DNA from: Maribacter sp. MJ134
Lineage (GTDB): Bacteria > Bacteroidota > Bacteroidia > Flavobacteriales > Flavobacteriaceae
Assembly: GCF_003970695.1 (NCBI RefSeq)
Contig: NZ_CP034570.1
Location: 3,472,001-3,536,000 of the forward strand
Length of the DNA stretch: 64,000 bases
Reading direction: 5' to 3'
In this document: positions 53,361-62,495 of the stretch, in pieces
How positions within the stretch are numbered: the stretch's first letter is position 1
Layout: the number at the start of each line of letters is the position of its first letter
Position numbers and translations under genes: made by a program
The notes under the pieces: generated by a model
The model's input: the letters and a program-made list of their open reading frames with translations, nothing else
Database searches by the model: none
Told to the model about the DNA's origin: nothing

Positions 53361-55433
53361 CTATTCGAAATCCGCTGGGGACACGCCGTCGTTCACTTTT
53401 ATCTCGGTTACTATGAATTCTATGTTCTGTGGTCCCATGCTCTGCGTAATTTTATAAGGAAACAGAATGCCTGATACTTCCTTATAGTCATCGAACATTA
53501 AAGTCTGCTTTACTTGCTGACCTTGCATTTCGGCTATGGTAACTTCTTGCAACTTTAAACCGGTTTCTGCGTCGTAATAAACAGTTTTAGTGTCGTTAAC
53601 TTTTATTTTGTAAGCTTTTTTGTCACCTACGGTTTCCATACCGTCTAGAGCTATGCCCCCTACTGCCAAATAATTGAGCTCCGGGAACGTTGCTGATTCC
53701 GCTTTGACTTTTTCAATTTCTTCGGGAGACAAATCTTTACGTTGTCCTTGACCAACAGCGTATCCTTTATCGCCATCCAAAACTTGCTTGCTTACGGAAT
53801 TACCCATCATTTTTACGTCTTGCATAAACTGGTCTTTGGAAGTTTTTTTCATTTCCATTTCCAGTTTCATACCCTGCATTTCGGCAGCTGCGCTCATTGC
53901 ATAGGATTCAACACTCTCCAGTTTTGATTTCCCCCCTATGGCATCAACATATTTTTCAATGATGGCTGTAGCTGTTAATCCTTCTGGCATTTCAGCATTG
54001 TAATCTGGTTTTGCAGTTTTCTTCCCTGTTTTATCATAATAAAGAACAGGTATTTTTTTTCCGTTTACGCTGACTTTTTCAAGGTTCTCCAAAACTTCAC
54101 TTCCTTTTCCCGCTACCACTACCCTGGCGTTACTGGTACTAAAGTATTTTTTTGCCGCGTTTTGAACGTCTTCAATGCTTATGTCGTCTATACGTTCCAA
54201 ATAAGTCTTGTAAAAATCCTTAGGCAGTCCTTCCTTTTCAATATTCAGTGCGTAGTTGGCAATGGTTTGGGGCTGTTCCAAGGCCAAAACAAACCTTCCG
54301 GTGTACTTGGCCTTTGTATTGGCCAATTCCTTTTCCGTAACGGGCTCATTAACTATTTGGTCAATTTCTTTGAGGATTTCCACTACGGAACTATCGGTAA
54401 CCACGTTCCTTACACTAGCTGTGGCACGAAACCTAGAAACTTCATACTTATCATTGCCTATTGCCGAGTAAGAACCATATGTATAGCCTTTATCCTCTCT
54501 TAAGTTTAGAAACAGGCGTCCTTCTCCGCCGCCACCAAGAATTTGATTAGCGACCAATGCAGGTAAATAATCATCATCTTTCATTTTCAGCTCTACCAAA
54601 TTTTGAACCGCTATTTCGGATTGTACCGCGTTGGGCATGTCCACAAAATTTATTTGGGTGTACTGTGCATCATTGGGTTGCGAAAAACTTAAGGATGGTG
54701 GTACGGCCTTTGTCCATGAGGTAAAATTTTCCTCTGTTAATTCCTTTACCTGGTCAAAGGTTACGTCTCCAATAACTACGAGGTAGGCATTTGCAGGCAC
54801 AAAGTACTTACGATAGAACTGAAGCACATCGGTCAACTTTACATTGTTAACGGTTTCCTCCGTAGTAAATTCCCCGTAAGGATGGTCTTTGCCGTAAGCT
54901 AATGCCCTTTGAACCCTTCCTGCAATCGCAGAAACATCCTTTTCCTCGGCTTTTAATCCGGTAATCAATTTTGCTTTTTCCTTTTCAAATTCCTCTTGCG
55001 TAAAGTTGGGATTAATGGCGGCATCTGCCATAAGCTCCATCATTCTAGGGAAATACTTGGATAACGAACTGGCAAAGGCACTTTGCGAACCAAAACTTAA
55101 ACGCGCCCCTAAAAAATCTATTTCTTCATTGAAGTCGTCCTTGCTAATGTTCTTTGAACCCAGACCGAGAAGACTGCCTGTTAAGCTAGATACCCCTGCC
55201 TTGTCTCCTTCTAGGATAGGTGGGTTGTCAATGGTGAGTTGTATGGATACCCTTGGTAACTTATGGTTTTCAACAACCATTACTTTAAGGCCGTTACTTA
55301 GTTCAAAACTTTCTGGTTCTGCTAAATTAATTTCTGGGGCAGGACCAGGTTTCGGCATTATGGACCGATCTACTTGTGCTTGCACTCCAAATGTGGCCAA
55401 AGCCGCGATAAATAATATATATAGTTTTCTCAT
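53361..55433 (-). CDS. M16-family protein, non-catalytic subunit with C-terminal extension
   Basis: 690 residues: signal peptide, an M16-like two-domain region (FELSNGLKVMVVENHKLPRV, FYRKYFVPANAYLVVIGDV) and a C-terminal domain after about residue 470 of the outer-membrane lipoprotein-sorting/LolA-like type (AIIEKYVDAIGGKSKLESVE, VYYDAETGLKLQEVTIAE). The zinc motif HxxEH is missing; its place is taken by GVSSLTGSLLG. It therefore looks like the inactive half of an M16 pair, eight bases after its catalytic partner. Confidence 0.88.
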   Translation of the reverse strand: MRKLYILFIAALATFGVQAQVDRSIMPKPGPAPEINLAEPESFELSNGLKVMVVENHKLPRVSIQLTIDNPPILEGDKAGVSSLTGSLLGLGSKNISKDDFNEEIDFLGARLSFGSQSAFASSLSKYFPRMMELMADAAINPNFTQEEFEKEKAKLITGLKAEEKDVSAIAGRVQRALAYGKDHPYGEFTTEETVNNVKLTDVLQFYRKYFVPANAYLVVIGDVTFDQVKELTEENFTSWTKAVPPSLSFSQPNDAQYTQINFVDMPNAVQSEIAVQNLVELKMKDDDYLPALVANQILGGGGEGRLFLNLREDKGYTYGSYSAIGNDKYEVSRFRATASVRNVVTDSSVVEILKEIDQIVNEPVTEKELANTKAKYTGRFVLALEQPQTIANYALNIEKEGLPKDFYKTYLERIDDISIEDVQNAAKKYFSTSNARVVVAGKGSEVLENLEKVSVNGKKIPVLYYDKTGKKTAKPDYNAEMPEGLTATAIIEKYVDAIGGKSKLESVESYAMSAAAEMQGMKLEMEMKKTSKDQFMQDVKMMGNSVSKQVLDGDKGYAVGQGQRKDLSPEEIEKVKAESATFPELNYLAVGGIALDGMETVGDKKAYKIKVNDTKTVYYDAETGLKLQEVTIAEMQGQQVKQTLMFDDYKEVSGILFPYKITQSMGPQNIEFIVTEIKVNDGVSPADFE

Positions 55434-55440
55434 TACAATT

Positions 55441-56763
55441 TTAGTTTGCAGGTTTTTCTTCAGGTAAATAATCTATAAGAACACGCTGATTGGTATTCAG
55501 GTGTTTTTTCGCTACTTCCATGATTTCTTGGCGAGTTATAGAACGGTAAATTTCTATCTCTTTATTGATGAGTTCGGTATCACCATAAAGCACATGATAT
55601 CTAGCAAGGGAATTGGCAATTCCTTCAACGCTAGAATTTGAATTTACGAATTGGTTTTCAAACTTATTTTGAAGTTTCTGATAATCGTTTTCAGAGATAA
55701 GTTCTGTTCTAACTTTAGCGATTTCCTCTTCCATTTCCGCCACTAAAGTTTCCAATGAAGTTTCACCTACAGGAAGGGCAAAAACCAAATACATACTATA
55801 ATCCTCTTGTGGAATATTAAAAGCGCCTACTTGTAAAGCTTGCTTTTGCTCATCTACCATCTTCTTGTAAAGCTTTGAACTTTTTCCATCGCTTAAATAG
55901 GTAGATATCATATCAAGAACATAAGCATCGCGTTCAGCAAATCCTGGTGTTCTATAAGCAATACCTGCCGCAGGGATTTGAATATTGGCGTCGTAAGCTT
56001 TTACTCTAACCTCTTCCGTAATAGGGTCTTCCTTAGGGAAATTTCTAACGATATCGGCACCTCTTGGGATTGGTGCAAAATAGTCGTTGATAATTTTTTT
56101 AGTTTCTGCGATATCAATATCACCTGCAACAACTAAAGCAGCGTTGTTGGGAACATAGTACTTCTTGTTATAGGCAACAACATCTTCTAACGTAGCGGCA
56201 TCCAAGTCTTTCATATACCCAATATTAGGGTCCTTGTAGGGGTGCTTTTTGAAGAGGTTTGCCCCAAGTACTGGTAATAATTGACCGTAGGGCGAGTTGT
56301 CGTAACGAAGTCTTTTCTCTTCTTTAACAACTTCTTGCTGGGTATCGATACCCTTCTGGTCAATGATAGGATGTAACATGCGTTCGGCTTCCATCCAAAG
56401 GCCTAGTTTTAAGTTATTGGAGGGAAAAACTTCATAGTAGTAAGTTCTGTCCTGAGAGGTGTTCGCATTGTTCTTACCTCCGTTGGATGAAACAATTTCA
56501 AACCATTTACCTTTCTCTATGTTTTCTGTTCCTTCGAACAATAAGTGTTCAAAAAAATGGGCGAATCCGGTTCTGCCTTCTGTTCTATCCTTACCTCCCA
56601 CATGATACATGACGGCAGTTGTTACTACCGGAGCACTATTATCTTTATGAAGTATTACATGTAGGCCGTTGTCCAATTCGTACTCTTCGTACTTTACCTC
56701 TTGGGCAATGCTTACTACACAGGAAAATAAAATGGCCGAGGCCATGAGTAGTTTGTTTTTCAT
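55441..56763 (-). CDS. M16-family zinc peptidase, catalytic subunit
   Basis: 440 residues with signal peptide (cleavage near VSIAQ). The inverted zinc motif is HFFEH in GFAHFFEHLLFEGTENI, with downstream Glu in the EVVKEEKRLRYDNSPYG region, and the second M16 domain has NNAALVVAGDIDIAETKKII. It degrades peptides in the periplasm together with the inactive partner. A 9-bp inverted repeat (56782-56790/56796-56804) lies just upstream of the start. Confidence 0.93.
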   Translation of the reverse strand: MKNKLLMASAILFSCVVSIAQEVKYEEYELDNGLHVILHKDNSAPVVTTAVMYHVGGKDRTEGRTGFAHFFEHLLFEGTENIEKGKWFEIVSSNGGKNNANTSQDRTYYYEVFPSNNLKLGLWMEAERMLHPIIDQKGIDTQQEVVKEEKRLRYDNSPYGQLLPVLGANLFKKHPYKDPNIGYMKDLDAATLEDVVAYNKKYYVPNNAALVVAGDIDIAETKKIINDYFAPIPRGADIVRNFPKEDPITEEVRVKAYDANIQIPAAGIAYRTPGFAERDAYVLDMISTYLSDGKSSKLYKKMVDEQKQALQVGAFNIPQEDYSMYLVFALPVGETSLETLVAEMEEEIAKVRTELISENDYQKLQNKFENQFVNSNSSVEGIANSLARYHVLYGDTELINKEIEIYRSITRQEIMEVAKKHLNTNQRVLIDYLPEEKPAN

Positions 56764-56781
56764 TTTGTCTAGTGTTTAATT

Positions 56782-56804
56782 TTCATACTTCACATAAGTA
56801 TGAA
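56782..56804. promoter_or_regulatory. 9-bp inverted repeat upstream of the M16 operon
   Basis: TTCATACTT (56782-56790) and AAGTATGAA (56796-56804) are a perfect inverted repeat around CACAT, 19 bases before the M16 start. Operator or 5' leader hairpin. Confidence 0.45.
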
Positions 56805-56944
56805 GTTTGTTTTAATTGTTACACGAATTTAAGGTTTTGTGGGATGATTAATTAAAGAAGCTTTTTCATTTAACAAGAAATTAGATACTTTTTATCTGCT
56901 TATTTATTAACTTACTGTAAAGTGACTAACAAAAATCTTAGACT

Positions 56945-57400
56945 ATGAAAAATTACGCGCTTCCCATTAGATTTGGTATCGCCGCTTCCGGATGTTTAAT
57001 TGCCTATTTCTTAATACTTTCTCTTTTGGGGGTTCATACCAACGTTTTTTACAGCCTTTTTAACGCTGTGGTAACGGGATTCGCTATTTATGAAGCGATT
57101 AAATATTACAAATTGAAAAAGGGAGCTTCTTTTAGTTACGGAAATGGATTTATGGCAGGGTTGATAACAGGGGGTGTGGCGACACTTATTTTTACCTTGT
57201 TCTTTGCACTGTATGCTACCGAGTTGAATCCTGGTTTTCTAGAAGAACTTTCTACCAAATGGGCCAAGGAATACGAGAGCTTTGAAGCCATTGTTTTCTT
57301 GGTCGTTGCCGTAATGGGCTTTAGTACCACTTTAGTATTAACACTGTCATTTATGCAGCTTTTCAAATCTTCTAATAATTTAGAGTCTAAAAGCGCGTAA
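56945..57400 (+). CDS. DUF4199 membrane protein
   Basis: 151 residues with four hydrophobic segments: FGIAASGCLIAYFLILSLLG, NVFYSLFNAVVTGFAIYEAI, SYGNGFMAGLITGGVATLIF and FEAIVFLVVAVMGFSTTLVL. The KYYKLKKGASFSYGNGF junction is the DUF4199 pattern common in Bacteroidota. Inner membrane; function unknown. It stands alone, upstream of the rplU promoter. Confidence 0.85.
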   Translation: MKNYALPIRFGIAASGCLIAYFLILSLLGVHTNVFYSLFNAVVTGFAIYEAIKYYKLKKGASFSYGNGFMAGLITGGVATLIFTLFFALYATELNPGFLEELSTKWAKEYESFEAIVFLVVAVMGFSTTLVLTLSFMQLFKSSNNLESKSA

Positions 57401-57416
57401 ATTCTAACAAAAAGCC

Positions 57417-57446
57417 TTGTAGATTAATCAATAAGAAGTATATTTG
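57417..57446 (+). promoter_or_regulatory. Promoter of rplU-rpmA
   Basis: TTG at 57417-57419 and TATATTTG at 57439-57446, with exactly 19 bases between them, the full Bacteroidota -33/-7 consensus. It lies 53 bases before the rplU ATG. Confidence 0.8.
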
Positions 57447-57498
57447 CAGCCGCCTTTGGAAAAAATCCAATAGGTTTTAATTATACATTTTTAACAAT

Positions 57499-58182
57499 AT
57501 GTACGCAATTGTAGAGATGGCAGGGCAGCAATTTAAAGTTGCAAAAGACCAAAAAGTGTACGTTCACCGTTTGCAAACAGAAGAAGGGAAAAAGGTAACT
57601 TTTGACAATGTTCTTCTTTTAGATGACGGTAAGAACGTAACCATTGGCGCCCCGGCTATAGACGGAGCCGCTGTTGAGGCCAAAGTCATTAAGCACCTAA
57701 GAGGTGACAAGGTAATTGTCTTTCACAAGAAAAGACGTAAAGGTTACAGAAAGAAAAACGGACACCGACAGTCATTGACTGAAATCGTAATAGAAAGTAT
57801 TGTTGCGAAAGGTGCAAAGAATGTAAAATCAGAGCCCAAAAAGGCCGCTCCTAAAAAAGAGGCTGCGCCAAAAGCAGTAGCCCCTAAGAAAGAGGCTGCT
57901 CCCAAAAAAGCCGCTACGCCAAAAGCAACTAAAGCTAAGGCGGACGATTTGAAGAAGGTTGAAGGTATTGGACCCAAAATAGCTGAGACGTTAATTGCTG
58001 CAGGTATTTCAACATTCGCTGAATTGGCAAAAGCAAAACCGGCTAAAATCTCAGAAATTATAGCAGATGTTCGTGGCAATCATGTAACGGATACATGGCC
58101 TGCACAAGCTAAATTAGCTGCTGAAGGTAAATGGGACGAGCTGAAGAAATGGCAAGATGAATTAGACGGCGGTAAGGCATAA
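57499..58182 (+). CDS. rplU: 50S ribosomal protein L21 with C-terminal HhH extension
   Basis: 227 residues, twice the usual length. Residues 1-103 are a full L21 (MYAIVEMAGQQFKVAKDQKV, KKRRKGYRKKNGHRQSLTEI). Residues 104-147 are a Lys/Ala/Pro-rich linker with repeats of PKKEAAPK type. Residues 148-227 hold a helix-hairpin-helix, LKKVEGIGPKIAETLIAAGI, then a helical tail with the DTWPAQAKLAAEG segment. L21 binds 23S rRNA; the added domain could bind RNA or DNA. rpmA follows by 63 bases. Confidence 0.95.
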   Translation: MYAIVEMAGQQFKVAKDQKVYVHRLQTEEGKKVTFDNVLLLDDGKNVTIGAPAIDGAAVEAKVIKHLRGDKVIVFHKKRRKGYRKKNGHRQSLTEIVIESIVAKGAKNVKSEPKKAAPKKEAAPKAVAPKKEAAPKKAATPKATKAKADDLKKVEGIGPKIAETLIAAGISTFAELAKAKPAKISEIIADVRGNHVTDTWPAQAKLAAEGKWDELKKWQDELDGGKA

Positions 58183-58245
58183 TTGTCCACTGCTTAAGTA
58201 TAACTTATATCCCGACAAAGAGCGGGAACTTAAAACCGTAACAAA

Positions 58246-58506
58246 ATGGCACATAAAAAAGGTGTAGGTAGTTCTAAAAACGGTAGGGAATCGGAATCGA
58301 AACGCTTAGGTGTTAAGATATTTGGTGGCCAAGCTGCCATCGCTGGTAACATTATCGTTAGACAGCGAGGAACAAGACATAATCCTGGTGAAAACGTATA
58401 TGCCGGGAAAGACCATACATTACACGCGCGTGTAGATGGTATGGTAAAATTTGAAAAGAAAGCAGGAGGTAAATCCTTTGTTTCTATTGAGCCTTTCGAA
58501 GCTTAA
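58246..58506 (+). CDS. rpmA: 50S ribosomal protein L27
   Basis: 86 residues: [60 protein letters not shown]. The N-terminal tail near the peptidyl transferase centre begins directly with AHKKG, without the cleaved extension seen in Firmicutes. It pairs with rplU in one transcript and is followed by a terminator. Confidence 0.98.
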   Translation: MAHKKGVGSSKNGRESESKRLGVKIFGGQAAIAGNIIVRQRGTRHNPGENVYAGKDHTLHARVDGMVKFEKKAGGKSFVSIEPFEA

Positions 58507-58529
58507 TAGTCCACTTCTTAAAAATTAAG

Positions 58530-58551
58530 ACCTTCACTATATAGTGGGGGT
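58530..58551 (+). terminator. Terminator after rpmA
   Basis: An 11-bp hairpin with two G-U pairs (ACCTTCACTAT with ATAGTGGGGGT) followed by TTTTT. It separates rpmA from the convergent deoxyribonucleotidase gene. Confidence 0.7.
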
Positions 58552-58568
58552 TTTTAATTTTATTGCGG

Positions 58569-59090
58569 TTACAATAATTTCTCTCCAAGCTCCAACCAAG
58601 AATCGGCTCTTTCTAAACCTTCTGTATTAACATTATGAGGTGAGGTAAAAAGGATTCCCCTACCATCAAAATTCTTAAGGTTGTAACTACGGTCATCTAT
58701 TAGGACATCTCCTTTTAAAATGTGTTTGTGGCCACATAGTATTCTGTTCTGCCAGGGTATAAAAGGAAAATGCTCATCTAACCAGTCGCTTTTCTCCTCC
58801 AGTGAATTGGGGAACTGCATTGCCGCAGATGCGATGTATACATCATGTACCTTAGAAATTCTTAGAAGTACTTCTTGGCTTTGTTCAATTACTTTTAAGT
58901 CCCTGAAGAAACCTCTCCTGGCCGCATGCTTGCGAACACTTTCTTGATGGGCTTCCGGAACCATTTTCCATACTTCGGTTCCCGAACATTTTTCTGAAGT
59001 TAGGCTTCCATTAAATTCAGTATTATAAATTTCTATATGTGCCCCGTAGGTGTCTGCTAGCACCTCATCCATATCTACAAATACAACCAT
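58569..59090 (-). CDS. 5'(3')-deoxyribonucleotidase-like HAD hydrolase
   Basis: 173 residues of the NT5C type: HAD motif I FVDMDEVLAD with the nucleophile and acid aspartates, motif II DVYIASAAMQFP, the lysine region in LCGHKHILKG and motif III DVLIDDRSYNL. It removes phosphate from deoxynucleotides and may trim dNTP pools. Start at ATG 59090. No clear operon. Confidence 0.87.
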   Translation of the reverse strand: MVVFVDMDEVLADTYGAHIEIYNTEFNGSLTSEKCSGTEVWKMVPEAHQESVRKHAARRGFFRDLKVIEQSQEVLLRISKVHDVYIASAAMQFPNSLEEKSDWLDEHFPFIPWQNRILCGHKHILKGDVLIDDRSYNLKNFDGRGILFTSPHNVNTEGLERADSWLELGEKLL

Positions 59091-59188
59091 TTCCTATTAT
59101 TTAGTACGAAGAACGGTAAAACCTTGAAAAATTAGAAGAGATTGCACAAAAGATAAATTTAAATTAAAGTGCCAAGCTTATTGGGGTA

Positions 59189-60292
59189 CTACCACTGCTG
59201 ATTTTTAAAACCATTAATCTTGGCAAATTTGATGGTTTCTCCTAAATAGTCGTTGAGATTATAAGTTGGCATGGGCAATATTTGTTGCAGTAATGTGGTG
59301 TCCCATTCACAAGGTTCGGAGGTGAGGTATGGCGTTAAGTGCACGCCTATGGTGTCGTAATAAAACTGTTCTAGTTTAGACTCAAAACCAGAGGTGGTGT
59401 TTACTAAATTCTGTGTAATGCTAAAATTGTCAAAAGCTACCGTCTCTAAGATTTTTGTAATTCCCTTAGTGATATGTGTTGTTTTAGAATGTACGATGTT
59501 CAGTTGGTCTATAGCGGTATCTAAAACGGCCACGATAACTTTGGCCGCATAATCCGTTGGAATTATATTCAAACCACTTTCCGAGTGCGCGGTAATACGA
59601 ACGGTATCCGCAGAGGTGTTTCTATGAAAGAACTTAGCGAAAAGATAAAACACCATATATTTAGAAATAAAGAAATTTGGCGTATCCATAATATTGCCCC
59701 CAAGTACACTCGGTCTTAAAATTTGAACAGGAATGTCTGCCGCCGCTCCTGCTTGGGTCAAGTACTTCTCTGATGCGTATTTTGAGGCCTCGTAATGGTT
59801 TCTATGTGCTGTAGGAGCGGTCTGCAGATAGTCGTTCTTTAGCAATCCCCCCACATTTCCTGCGGAGAAAGCGGTACTTATATAAATGAACTTGTCTATA
59901 TACTTGGCATAGGCCTCAAAGATGGATTTTGTAAAGTCGTAATTCTCTCTAAAAATCTCATCTTTCGCATCAGGCGAGGTAGATAGGTTAACAAATCCAG
60001 CGGAATGTATGAAATGGGTAATTCGCTCTTCGTTTAAAAAACGTTCAGGATATAGCATATCCTTTGCGGACACTACCGTGATTTTAGCCCGTATAGCAGT
60101 AAGGTTGTTCTTAATGAATTTAGGAGCAAAATCACTTTGTAGCATTTTGCGAATACGTTCTTTAGAAGAAACCGATTTTTTATCTCTAACGGGCAAGTAT
60201 ATGTTTTGAATGCTGGTGAACTTCTCCTCCAATAAGGAAAACAAAATTTGGGAGCCTAAAGTTCCCGTGGCACCGGTAAGTAAAATTTGCAT
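59189..60292 (-). CDS. NAD(P)-dependent thioester-reductase-like SDR protein
   Basis: 367 residues of extended short-chain dehydrogenase type (NAD_binding_4). Marks: nucleotide-binding ILLTGATGTLGSQILFSLL, the catalytic YISTAFSAGN and YEASKYASEKYL (Tyr/Lys). This family reduces carrier-bound or CoA-bound acyl groups to aldehydes or alcohols. It stands alone here, without a carrier domain. It starts 41 bases beyond the ahcY terminator, so it probably has its own promoter. Confidence 0.83.
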   Translation of the reverse strand: MQILLTGATGTLGSQILFSLLEEKFTSIQNIYLPVRDKKSVSSKERIRKMLQSDFAPKFIKNNLTAIRAKITVVSAKDMLYPERFLNEERITHFIHSAGFVNLSTSPDAKDEIFRENYDFTKSIFEAYAKYIDKFIYISTAFSAGNVGGLLKNDYLQTAPTAHRNHYEASKYASEKYLTQAGAAADIPVQILRPSVLGGNIMDTPNFFISKYMVFYLFAKFFHRNTSADTVRITAHSESGLNIIPTDYAAKVIVAVLDTAIDQLNIVHSKTTHITKGITKILETVAFDNFSITQNLVNTTSGFESKLEQFYYDTIGVHLTPYLTSEPCEWDTTLLQQILPMPTYNLNDYLGETIKFAKINGFKNQQW

Positions 60293-60333
60293 AGCAAGTC
60301 CGTTGAGCCTGTAAATATCGCACTAAATAAAGA

Positions 60334-60370
60334 AACCCTTACGTCCTTTTCAAGAAAAGGCGTAAGGGTT
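60334..60370 (-). terminator. Long hairpin terminator after ahcY
   Basis: AACCCTTACG then CCTTTTC on the left pair with GAAAAGG then CGTAAGGGTT on the right, one bulged T, a two-base loop. On the minus strand it is followed by a T-rich tract. It lies 39 bases after the ahcY stop. Confidence 0.85.
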
Positions 60371-60408
60371 GTACAATTTTTATGGCATTAGCTATGCGAG
60401 CGTAAGGC

Positions 60409-61725
60409 TTAGTATCTGTAATACTCGGGTTTAAAGGGTCCCTCAACGGTTACCCCAATATAATCTGCTTGGTCTTTCTTTAGTTCCGTAAGTTCCGCTC
60501 CCAAACGCGACAGGTGTAATTTCGCTACTTTTTCATCCAAATGTTTTGGCAGCATGTACACATCGTTTTCATACTTGTCCTTATGGTTCCACAATTCTAT
60601 TTGTGCCAAAGTTTGGTTAGTAAAGGAGTTACTCATTACAAAACTAGGGTGCCCCGTCGCACAGCCTAGATTTACCAATCGGCCTTCGGCCAAAATAATA
60701 ATATCCTTACCATTAATAGTGTACTTATCTACTTGTGGTTTTATTTCATCTTTGGTATTGCCATGATTGTTGTTCAACCACGCCATATCAATTTCATTGT
60801 CAAAATGACCAATATTACAAACGATGGCCTTGTCCTTTAAGGCTTCGAAATGCTCAGCTCTGATAATATCTTTGTTTCCCGTAGTGGTAATTACGATGTC
60901 TGCATTGCCGATAACGGTTTCCAGCTTTTTTACTTCAAAACCGTCCATACATGCTTGCAGCGCACAAATAGGGTCAATTTCTGTTACGGTAACAATAGAA
61001 CCAGCTCCTTTAAAAGATGCCGCGGTACCTTTACCAACGTCTCCATATCCTGCAACGACCACTTTTTTACCCGCTAACATGGTGTCCGTAGCTCTGCGAA
61101 TGGCATCTACCGCACTTTCACGACAGCCATACTTATTGTCGAACTTAGATTTGGTTACAGAATCATTTACATTGATTGCAGGCATAGGTAATGTGCCATT
61201 TTTTACACGCTCATATAAGCGGTGTACACCAGTAGTTGTCTCTTCGGAAAGTCCGTTGATTCCAGAAGCAAGTTCTGGATATCTATCGAGCACCATGTTG
61301 GTAAGATCACCTCCGTCATCCAAAATCATATTTAAGGGCTTGCGGTCTTCCCCAAAAAATAAGGTCTGTTCTATACACCAATCAAACTCTTCCTCGTTCA
61401 TTCCTTTCCAAGCATAGACCGGTACGCCTGCTTCTGCAATGGCAGCGGCAGCCTGGTCCTGTGTAGAGAAGATATTGCAAGAACTCCATGTAACTTCCGC
61501 ACCTAGGGCTACCAAAGTTTCAATAAGGACCGCCGTTTGTATGGTCATATGCAGGCAACCTGCTATACGTGCACCCTTCAAGGGTTGCTCGTCCTTATAT
61601 TCTTCCCGTAATGCCATTAATCCCGGCATCTCAGCTTCTGCTAAATCAATTTCTTTTCTTCCCCATCCGGCTAGACTAATATCCTTTACTTTATAAGGTA
61701 CAAATGGAATAGTTTTGGTGCTCAT
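60409..61725 (-). CDS. ahcY: Adenosylhomocysteinase
   Basis: 438 residues from the ATG at 61725 ([20 protein letters not shown]). A longer frame to 61809 is open but it would include a -7 promoter box (TACCTTTG, minus strand 61780-61787) and would overlap the divergent gene, so the shorter start is right. Marks: [34 protein letters not shown]-binding [20 protein letters not shown] and the C-terminal KPEYYRY. It splits S-adenosylhomocysteine into adenosine and homocysteine in the methyl cycle. Confidence 0.96.
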   Translation of the reverse strand: MSTKTIPFVPYKVKDISLAGWGRKEIDLAEAEMPGLMALREEYKDEQPLKGARIAGCLHMTIQTAVLIETLVALGAEVTWSSCNIFSTQDQAAAAIAEAGVPVYAWKGMNEEEFDWCIEQTLFFGEDRKPLNMILDDGGDLTNMVLDRYPELASGINGLSEETTTGVHRLYERVKNGTLPMPAINVNDSVTKSKFDNKYGCRESAVDAIRRATDTMLAGKKVVVAGYGDVGKGTAASFKGAGSIVTVTEIDPICALQACMDGFEVKKLETVIGNADIVITTTGNKDIIRAEHFEALKDKAIVCNIGHFDNEIDMAWLNNNHGNTKDEIKPQVDKYTINGKDIIILAEGRLVNLGCATGHPSFVMSNSFTNQTLAQIELWNHKDKYENDVYMLPKHLDEKVAKLHLSRLGAELTELKKDQADYIGVTVEGPFKPEYYRY

Positions 61726-61779
61726 ATCTTTTTTTCTTTTTACTTTCGTTTGTAAGCGTATAGCTTTTTTATTGCGCTG

Positions 61780-61787
61780 CAAAGGTA
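61780..61787 (-). promoter_or_regulatory. Putative -7 box of ahcY
   Basis: TACCTTTG on the minus strand followed by GCAGCG, 55 bases before the chosen ahcY start. It supports the short start. No TTG at standard spacing upstream. Confidence 0.5.
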
Positions 61788-61807
61788 CGAAATAGACAAA
61801 GAATCCC

Positions 61808-62443
61808 ATGCCGCTTTACAAAACTATAACAGTAAATAAGGATACTTCCATTGCCATTTGGAAGGTTGAAGAATCAGAAGAATATTTGTCTAAGGGTATC
61901 TTCTTGAGTCAAAATTGCCAACTTCGTTATGACGGTATGAAATCTGAAATGCACCGAAGAGCGTTTTTGAGCATTCGTCATCTCTTGGTCTTGTACAATT
62001 ACGTGGACAAAGATTTAATTTATAATGAAGCGGGCAAACCTCATTTAAAAGATGGCAAATACATCTCAATAACCCATTCCCATAATTTTACGGGCATCAT
62101 TATTAGTAGTAGTGATGAAGTGGGTATTGATATTGAAATGCAACGTGATAAGATATTAAGGATAGCACATAAATTCACTCCGTTTGAAGAATATAGGACT
62201 TTGGCCAATACTGCGGCCATAGTTAGAAAGTTGACCATAGTGTGGGGGGCAAAGGAATCGCTTTATAAAATCTACGGACAACAAGGAATCAGTTTTTTAC
62301 ATCATATAAACGTCTCCGATTTCTCTTTTTCGGACGAGAGCACCAGCGCAGAAATATTATATAAGGGAGACCGATCGCAATACAATATTAATTTTTTAGA
62401 GTTTGAAGGGTTTACTTGTGTATATGCGCTGCGAGAGGTATAA
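61808..62443 (+). CDS. 4'-phosphopantetheinyl transferase superfamily protein
   Basis: 211 residues, Sfp/HetI-like. The magnesium and CoA site is seen in [20 protein letters not shown] and [12 protein letters not shown] (the W-x-KES-x3-K motif); [20 protein letters not shown] gives the histidine/serine region. It moves phosphopantetheine from CoA to a carrier protein, probably ACP. It is divergent from ahcY with 82 bases between chosen starts. Confidence 0.92.
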   Translation: MPLYKTITVNKDTSIAIWKVEESEEYLSKGIFLSQNCQLRYDGMKSEMHRRAFLSIRHLLVLYNYVDKDLIYNEAGKPHLKDGKYISITHSHNFTGIIISSSDEVGIDIEMQRDKILRIAHKFTPFEEYRTLANTAAIVRKLTIVWGAKESLYKIYGQQGISFLHHINVSDFSFSDESTSAEILYKGDRSQYNINFLEFEGFTCVYALREV

Positions 62444-62463
62444 GACCTCACTATAATTTATAC

Positions 62464-62491
62464 AACGAAAAACGAAAAACGAAAAACGAAC
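62464..62491 (+). repeat. 7-base tandem repeat (four copies) in a 5' leader
   Basis: AACGAAA occurs three times in tandem followed by AACGAAC, ending four bases before the ATG of the YkoF/MTH1187-like gene. Likely an unstructured A-rich leader; slippage-prone. Confidence 0.75.
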
Positions 62492-62495
62492 AACC

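Noticed and set aside
57744..58079. 111-residue minus-strand frame opposite rplU
   Set aside because: It is the complement of the Lys/Ala/Pro-rich linker and HhH region of L21, so its low-complexity composition is a shadow.
60824..61417. 197-residue plus-strand frame within ahcY
   Set aside because: It is antisense to a conserved enzyme; its length only reflects codon bias on the other strand.
61726..61809. N-terminal extension of ahcY by 28 residues
   Set aside because: It would include a likely -7 promoter box and overlap the divergent phosphopantetheinyl transferase start; the ATG at 61725 matches the usual AhcY N-terminus.
62444..62495. TPP riboswitch upstream of the vitamin operon
   Set aside because: The 52-base leader is too short and is mostly the 7-base tandem repeat; no CUGAGA-type core is present.
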